NCBI RefSeq assembly: GCF_018785315.1
Contig: NZ_WQPN01000080.1
Coordinates: 1-46,833 of the forward strand
DNA: 46,833 nucleotides
Source of the DNA: Clostridium sp. MCC353
Lineage (GTDB): Bacteria > Bacillota > Clostridia > Lachnospirales > Lachnospiraceae
Direction: 5' to 3'
The position numbers and the translations under genes were made by a program. The notes below the pieces were generated by a model. The model was given only the letters and a program-made list of their open reading frames with translations, made no database searches and had not been told where the DNA came from. This document shows positions 42,310-46,833 of the stretch, piece by piece (position 1 is the first letter of the stretch; each line of letters starts with the position of its first letter).

Positions 42310-43404
42310 GTGGCTGATATTATATTAGAATTAGACCAGATAAAAAAGAGCTTTGGAGAGACGGGGGTGCTAAAAGGCATCAGTCTCTCAATAGAAAAGG
42401 GCGAGTTTATAACCCTGCTGGGAGCGTCCGGCTGCGGCAAGACCACGACGCTGAGAATCATCGCAGGTCTGGAAAGCCCGGACAGCGGACAAGTGCGTTT
42501 AAACGGACGGGATGTGACCGGTCTGGAACCGAACCAGCGCAATGTGAATACGGTATTTCAAAATTATGCCCTGTTCCCCCATATGGACGTCATCACCAAC
42601 ATTTCCTATGGGCTGAAATTGAAAAAGGTGCCCAAACAGGAGATTGCAGAGCGGGCGTTAAAGGTCCTGGAGCTGGTTCAGCTTTCGGGCTTTGAAAAGA
42701 GGATGCCGTCTGAACTGAGCGGCGGCCAGAGACAGCGTGTGGCCATAGCAAGGGCGGTTGTCAATAATCCGGAAGTGCTGCTTTTGGACGAACCTCTGGG
42801 CGCTCTGGATCTGCAGTTGAGGCGCCAGATGCAGACGGAGCTGAAAAGGCTGCAGAAACAGCTTGGTATCACCTTCATATACATAACCCATGACCAGGAG
42901 GAAGCCATCAATATGTCCGACCGGATCGTGGTGATGAAAGACGGATTATTTGAACAGGTGGGAACGCCGGATGAGATTTATGATCATCCCAAGACCAGCT
43001 ATGTGGCCAGTTTCGTAGGGACTGCCAACATCATCAAAGGCATGTTGAAGGAACTGACAGGTGAAACGGCTGTAATCCTGACGCCGGCGGGAGTTGTGCG
43101 GGCGGCTGTGACAAAGAAGCAGAAAGGGCTTTTAAAGGCCGGCCAGCCGGTGACTGCGGCTGTCCGAAGCGAAAATGTGACGTTGTATCCGGAAAGCCGG
43201 GCGGAATGCATGAAACTGGCTGTGACGGAGAAGAATTTTGCGGGAGGAATGCTGCGGATCAGCCTGGACGGCGGCAGTCTGGGAGAGCTGGTTTCCAGCA
43301 GGCAGGGAATTAACAGTTCCGTGGCCCCGGGGGATGTGGTATATGCCGGATGGGAGCCGGAACATGCGGTGCTGGTAGATGTGGAGGGGGAAGAAGATGG
43401 CTGA
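42310..43404 (+). CDS. potA: Polyamine ABC transporter ATPase PotA
   Basis: A 364-residue ATP-binding subunit. Seen: Walker A GASGCGKT at 38-45, Q-loop 'VFQNYALFPHM', signature LSGGQRQR near 136, Walker B 'VLLLDEPLGALD', 'THDQEEA', then a C-terminal TOBE-type domain. Start is GTG 42310, 6 nt after AAGGAGG. Its end overlaps the potB start. The PotD protein downstream supports spermidine/putrescine as substrate. Confidence 0.93.
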   Translation: MADIILELDQIKKSFGETGVLKGISLSIEKGEFITLLGASGCGKTTTLRIIAGLESPDSGQVRLNGRDVTGLEPNQRNVNTVFQNYALFPHMDVITNISYGLKLKKVPKQEIAERALKVLELVQLSGFEKRMPSELSGGQRQRVAIARAVVNNPEVLLLDEPLGALDLQLRRQMQTELKRLQKQLGITFIYITHDQEEAINMSDRIVVMKDGLFEQVGTPDEIYDHPKTSYVASFVGTANIIKGMLKELTGETAVILTPAGVVRAAVTKKQKGLLKAGQPVTAAVRSENVTLYPESRAECMKLAVTEKNFAGGMLRISLDGGSLGELVSSRQGINSSVAPGDVVYAGWEPEHAVLVDVEGEEDG

Positions 43405-44266
43405 AAAGACAGGGAAAAAGCCGGGGAATCACTGGTGGATGACAGTCGCGCCTCTTTACATTTTTACGATTATATTCGTGGCTCTGCCCATCGTTTATCT
43501 GATTGCCCTCAGCTTCATGACCCGGGCGCAGACATGGGGCGTGGTGAATGAATTTACACTTGACAATTATGCCAAGATCCTGAAACCGGTTTATTTGAAT
43601 ACATTTAAGGAATCCTTTCAGCTGGCAGTCTCAACCACTCTGGTCACTCTGGTTATCGGTTATCCCTTCGGTTATTTCATGGCCCGGCTGGAGAAAAAAG
43701 CGAAGAGCATGATGATGCTGTTTGTGGTGATCCCATTCTGGACCAGCGCTTTAATGCGTATGTATGGCTGGATCATCATATTCAGGAGCAACGGCCTTTT
43801 GGATAAGCTGCTGATGACGTTAGGGATAACGGAAGACCCGCTGAAATTATTGTATTCCTATCCGGCGGTGCTGGTGGGAATGGTATATTCCCTGCTCCCA
43901 TTCATGATTTTGTCCGTGTATTCGAGCACGGATAAGATGGACTGGTCCTTAGTGGAGGCGGCAAGGGATTTGGGAGCTACCAGATTAGAGGCATTTCTTA
44001 CGGTCACTGTTAAAATGACTCTGCCGGGCATTATGTCCGGAGTGGTATTAGTATTTATCCCGTCCATGGGGCTCTTTTTCATCGCCGATATCCTGGGCGG
44101 CGGAAAGGTGATGCTGGTGGGAAACCTGATCCAGAACCAGCTTCAGAGCGGAAGGGACTGGCCGTTTGCGGCGGCTCTTTCGGTCATCCTCATGATATTT
44201 ACTTCGGTCATGATATGGCTGTACCGTAAAGTGACCCGGGTAAAGGATCTGGAGGGGCTGCTATGA
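43397..44266 (+). CDS. potB: Polyamine ABC transporter permease PotB
   Basis: A 289-residue permease with about six membrane helices and the EAA loop 'EAARDLGATRLEAFLTVTVKMTLPG' region that docks PotA. ATG 43397 follows GGAGGGGG; it overlaps potA by 8 nt and potC by 4 nt. Confidence 0.93.
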   Translation: MAEKTGKKPGNHWWMTVAPLYIFTIIFVALPIVYLIALSFMTRAQTWGVVNEFTLDNYAKILKPVYLNTFKESFQLAVSTTLVTLVIGYPFGYFMARLEKKAKSMMMLFVVIPFWTSALMRMYGWIIIFRSNGLLDKLLMTLGITEDPLKLLYSYPAVLVGMVYSLLPFMILSVYSSTDKMDWSLVEAARDLGATRLEAFLTVTVKMTLPGIMSGVVLVFIPSMGLFFIADILGGGKVMLVGNLIQNQLQSGRDWPFAAALSVILMIFTSVMIWLYRKVTRVKDLEGLL

Positions 44267-45045
44267 AAAAGAAGAGAATCCGTATATCGGCGGTTTACCA
44301 GACCGTTCTTTTGCTGTTAATGTATCTGCCGATTGCAGTGGTGGTGATATATTCCTTTAATGTTTCCAAGAACACAACCGTATGGAGCGGCGTGACCCTG
44401 GACTGGTATCTGAAAATGTTCCGCAACAGAGGGCTTCTGGAAGCTTTGAGAAACAGCGTGGTCCTGGCGGCTCTGAGCAGTTCGGCTGCCGGAATTATCG
44501 GCACGCTGGGAGCTGTGGGCATGGCCCGGGTCAGCTTTAAGAGCAAAGGGGCGGTGGAATATATATCCACGCTTCCGATTATGATCCCTGAGATTATTTT
44601 AGGTATGGTTTTTATGGCGTTTTTTGCCATGCTCAGTCTGCCTTTCGGAATGCTGACCCTTGTGCTGGGACACACCACATTCTGCGTTCCCTATGTATTT
44701 ATGATGGTGAAAGCCAGTCTGGTTGGAATTGATAAATCGCTGGCGGAAGCGGCCAAGGATTTGGGCGCTTCGGAGCCGAGGGCATTTTGGGATATTACCC
44801 TGCCTTTAATTATGCCTGCGGTGGTGTCTGGGATGCTTTTGGCATTCGCCATGTCGCTGGATGATGTGGTGATCAGCATTTTTGTTACCGGGGCGAAGAC
44901 GAACACTCTTCCGATCCGCATTTATACCCAGTTGAAATCAGGGGTGACGCCGGAGATCAATGCTCTGTGCAGCATCATGCTGGTTGTGACATTTGTGATC
45001 GTAATCGCGTCACAGGTGATTGGGCGGAAGATGGACCGGAATTGA
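44263..45045 (+). CDS. potC: Polyamine ABC transporter permease PotC
   Basis: A 260-residue permease with about six membrane helices and the EAA loop 'EAAKDLGASEPRAFWDITLPL'-type motif. It starts within the potB stop (ATGA), so the two are coupled. It pairs with PotB in the membrane channel. Confidence 0.93.
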   Translation: MKKKRIRISAVYQTVLLLLMYLPIAVVVIYSFNVSKNTTVWSGVTLDWYLKMFRNRGLLEALRNSVVLAALSSSAAGIIGTLGAVGMARVSFKSKGAVEYISTLPIMIPEIILGMVFMAFFAMLSLPFGMLTLVLGHTTFCVPYVFMMVKASLVGIDKSLAEAAKDLGASEPRAFWDITLPLIMPAVVSGMLLAFAMSLDDVVISIFVTGAKTNTLPIRIYTQLKSGVTPEINALCSIMLVVTFVIVIASQVIGRKMDRN

Positions 45046-45101
45046 GATAAAAATGTAACATGTGAATGCCGTGGGACGGCAGAACGGAATGGAGGAAGAT
45101 T

Positions 45102-46154
45102 ATGAAAAAATGGAAACGCTTTGCAGCGGTTACGCTGACCGGTATCATGGCGGCCGGACTTTTACAGGGCTGTGGCGGAAAGAAGAGTGAAGAACTGAAT
45201 ATCTACACATGGGCCGAATATGTGCCCCAGGATGTGATTGACGGTTTCGAAGAAAAAACGGGCATCAAGGTGAATTATACCAACTTTGAGGCCAATGAAG
45301 AGATGCTTGCGAAGTTGGAGACCAGCAAAGGCGGGGATTATGACATCATCATCGCGTCCGATTATATCATCAAGATCGCAGCAGATGAAGGGCTTGTAAA
45401 AGAAATCGACAAAGAAAAAGTTCCCAATTACCAGAACATCGACCCGGTGTTCCAGAACTTTTTCTATGATCCGGACAACAAACTGACCGTGCCCTATGGC
45501 CCTGGCATCCCCCTGATTGTATATAACCCTGAGGCAGTGAGCGCGGAGATCACAGGGTATGAATCCTTATGGGATCCGTCTTTAAAAGACAGTTTAGCCC
45601 TGATGGACAGCGAGCGGGTTGTTATGGGCATGGTGTTAAAAACCATGGGAGAATCGTTCAATACGGAAGACCAGGCGGTGATTAAACAGGCAGGGGAAAA
45701 ACTGATGGAGCTGGCCCCCAACGTGCGCGTCCTGAGCCAGAACCAGACCCAGGATTTCCTTCTCAGCGGCGAAGTCAGCGCGGCATACCTGTTCACCTCG
45801 CAGGTTGTCCTGGCCCTGCAGCAGAACCCTGATTTAAAAGTGGTGTATCCGAAAGAAGGTCTGGGATTTGGTGTGGACGCGGCATTCATCCCGTCGCAGG
45901 CGCCTAACAGCGATAATGCGTTCGCGTTCTTAAACTATATTCTGGACGGAGAAGTGGGAGCGAAGATTTCACAGCAGACCTATTACCTCTGCCCCAATAA
46001 GGCGTCTTATGAATTCCTGCCGGAAGAGTTTAAAAAGAGTTTGATTATCAGCGCAGACGATATTCCAAATGGGGAATTTATCCAGGATGTGGGGGCGGAT
46101 GCTACGTCGCTGCATGAAGAAATCTGGACGGAATTTAAGGCGAAGCTGGATTAA
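45102..46154 (+). CDS. potD: Polyamine-binding lipoprotein PotD
   Basis: A 350-residue extracellular binding protein. Seen: a basic N-terminus, a hydrophobic signal and a lipobox ending at Cys24 (GLLQGC), then 'LNIYTWAEYVPQDVIDGFEEKTGIKV' region typical of PotD/PotF, 'ASDYIIKIA' and 'VPYGPGIPLIVYN'. ATG 45102 follows GGAGGAAG; an upstream in-frame extension to 45066 has no ribosome site. A small GCCGTGGGACGGC hairpin lies in the potC-potD gap and may stabilise the potD message. Confidence 0.93.
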   Translation: MKKWKRFAAVTLTGIMAAGLLQGCGGKKSEELNIYTWAEYVPQDVIDGFEEKTGIKVNYTNFEANEEMLAKLETSKGGDYDIIIASDYIIKIAADEGLVKEIDKEKVPNYQNIDPVFQNFFYDPDNKLTVPYGPGIPLIVYNPEAVSAEITGYESLWDPSLKDSLALMDSERVVMGMVLKTMGESFNTEDQAVIKQAGEKLMELAPNVRVLSQNQTQDFLLSGEVSAAYLFTSQVVLALQQNPDLKVVYPKEGLGFGVDAAFIPSQAPNSDNAFAFLNYILDGEVGAKISQQTYYLCPNKASYEFLPEEFKKSLIISADDIPNGEFIQDVGADATSLHEEIWTEFKAKLD

Positions 46155-46174
46155 TTTTTGTTGGCAGAAGAGAC

Positions 46175-46531
46175 GCAGGAAATAGGGCGTGAGGCAGGCC
46201 GGGAGACGGTGGAAGCCGCCGGGAGCGCAAACGGCCGGGGCGCGGTTCGCGGCGGCAGCTCATGGTTCCGGCCGGGGCAGCTCTAGGGCTGAAAGAACGG
46301 GAAATGGAGGGTACCGGGAGCATTCATCGAGAATTTCTGAAGAAATTCTCAATTCAGGCTCCCTAAATCGCTGACTTTGAGGTCAGCGATTTCCCCTCCA
46401 TTTCCCGTTCTTTCAGCCCAAGAGCTGCCGACGGCCGGAACAAATCGCTGTCACCGCGAACCGCGCCCCGGCCGTTTGCGCTCCCGGCGGCTTCCACCGT
46501 CTCCCGGCCTGCCTCACGCCCTATTTCCTGC
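46175..46531. repeat. Giant Y-shaped palindrome C
   Basis: Left arm 46175-46311 and right arm 46394-46531. The outer 78 bp (46175-46252 with 46454-46531) are perfectly complementary; the inner part is partly mismatched and then GGGCTGAAAGAACGGG and more pairs again. The tip has hairpins 46316-46363 (48 nt, inner GAGAATTTC/GAAATTCTC) and 46365-46392 (28 nt, AAATCGCTGAC/GTCAGCGATTT). The right flank, read in reverse complement, is GAAAACCAGCAGGAAA as at palindrome B. It is 20 nt after potD. Confidence 0.88.
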
Positions 46532-46635
46532 TGGTTTTCGCTGGAGTGAGGATAAAAAATTAATTTTGAATACTTTTATAGAGGGCGGTTGTGGTATAAA
46601 GATTGTTTTGTATTATGATGGTTTTTGTCTTTATT
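46532..46635. other. Spacer between palindrome C and the 44-bp array
   Basis: A+T-rich sequence without a credible gene. GGTATAAAGATTGTTTTG and TATTATGATGG resemble degenerate pieces of the downstream repeat, so the array may once have begun here. Confidence 0.4.
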
Positions 46636-46833
46636 AAGTTGGTATGACGTTGTAATATGCTGGTATTTTATCTTTTATAAAGCAGGTGGGCAGTCGTAAT
46701 AAAATGGTAATTTATCTTTTGTAAAGCGGGTATGAAGTTGTAATATAATGGTAATTTATCTTTTATAAAGCGGGTATGCAGTCGTAATATAATGGTATTT
46801 TATCTTTTGTAAAGCGGGTATGCAGTCGTAATA
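46636..46833. repeat. 44-bp tandem repeat array, running off the window
   Basis: Units begin at 46636, 46680, 46724, 46768 and 46812, exactly 44 bp apart. There are four full units and a partial one at the edge. The unit reads AAGCGGGTATGCAGTCGTAA then TATAATGGTA..TTTATCTTTT.TA. Later units are more alike than the first. There are no unique spacers, so it is not a CRISPR array. Confidence 0.93.

Noticed and set aside
46377-46637. Open frame across palindrome C
   Set aside because: It lies mostly within the right arm of the palindrome and has no recognisable protein features.
46636-46833. CRISPR array
   Set aside because: The 44-bp units are alike over their whole length; there are no unique spacers and no cas genes.

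Overview
The window looks like chromosome from a gut-type Clostridia, most likely Lachnospiraceae (the former Clostridium cluster XIVa). Base composition is roughly balanced, genes are tightly packed and often overlap by 4 nt, and Shine-Dalgarno sites are strong (AGGAGG type). Several gene sets are typical of that family: a DUF4358/MBOAT/DHHW cluster, a short-type ThiC, a TSCPD protein, an RNF-free cysteine-degradation cluster and a CheC/CheD-type chemotaxis system. The taxonomic call is inference from gene content. I saw no rRNA, tRNA, transposase, integrase or CRISPR array.

Layout. 0.1-1.6 kb (minus strand): a two-piece UxaA-family sugar-acid dehydratase or sulfo-lyase. 1.8-12.5 kb: an RsmH paralogue followed by one long chemotaxis operon (CheW-like, CheW, CheR, a receiver-less CheB, CheY, MCP, CheY, CheC, CheD, receiver-GGDEF, CheA, CheW). 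12.5-13.2 kb: two very large Y-shaped palindromes. 13.4-15.3 kb: an ECF sigma factor and its DUF4179 anti-sigma partner. 15.3-18.6 kb: ung, uppP, a Crh-like HPr protein and a DAHP synthase. 18.7-22.1 kb: a branched palindrome, then DUF4358 lipoprotein, MBOAT and DHHW genes, which look like an exopolysaccharide or cell-wall O-acylation cassette. 22.2-27.5 kb: topB, mgsA, mgtE and a cytidylate-kinase-like gene. 27.5-32.4 kb: a TPP riboswitch followed by thiC, thiW, thiM, thiE and thiD. 32.5-34.4 kb: an MBL-fold hydrolase, yedF and a GNAT acetyltransferase. 34.5-38.1 kb: a cyclic-di-GMP-I (GEMM) riboswitch driving two unfamiliar coiled-coil proteins, one with a DUF1566-like fold and one with an LRAT-like cysteine-hydrolase domain. 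38.3-41.5 kb: a cystine/cysteine catabolism operon. 41.5-46.2 kb: a GntR regulator and a potABCD polyamine ABC operon. 46.2-46.8 kb: a third giant palindrome and a 44-bp tandem array that runs off the end.

How parts may work together. The chemotaxis operon contains a diguanylate cyclase with a GGEEF active site and a degenerate inhibitory site. Twenty-two kilobases away a c-di-GMP riboswitch sits exactly at the start of a transcript for two uncharacterised proteins. That pair is the most attractive candidate here for an undescribed protein system. The thiamine operon combines synthesis (thiC, thiE), salvage (thiM, thiD) and precursor uptake (thiW) under TPP control. The cysteine operon pairs a cystine importer with a desulfidase-type enzyme.

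The most unusual DNA-level signal is the palindrome family at 12.5, 12.9 and 46.2 kb. Two members have perfect outer stems of exactly 78 bp with almost unrelated stem sequence. All three have a tip made of two hairpins, one of them always 28 nt long. Two members share a 16-nt flank in the same relative orientation.
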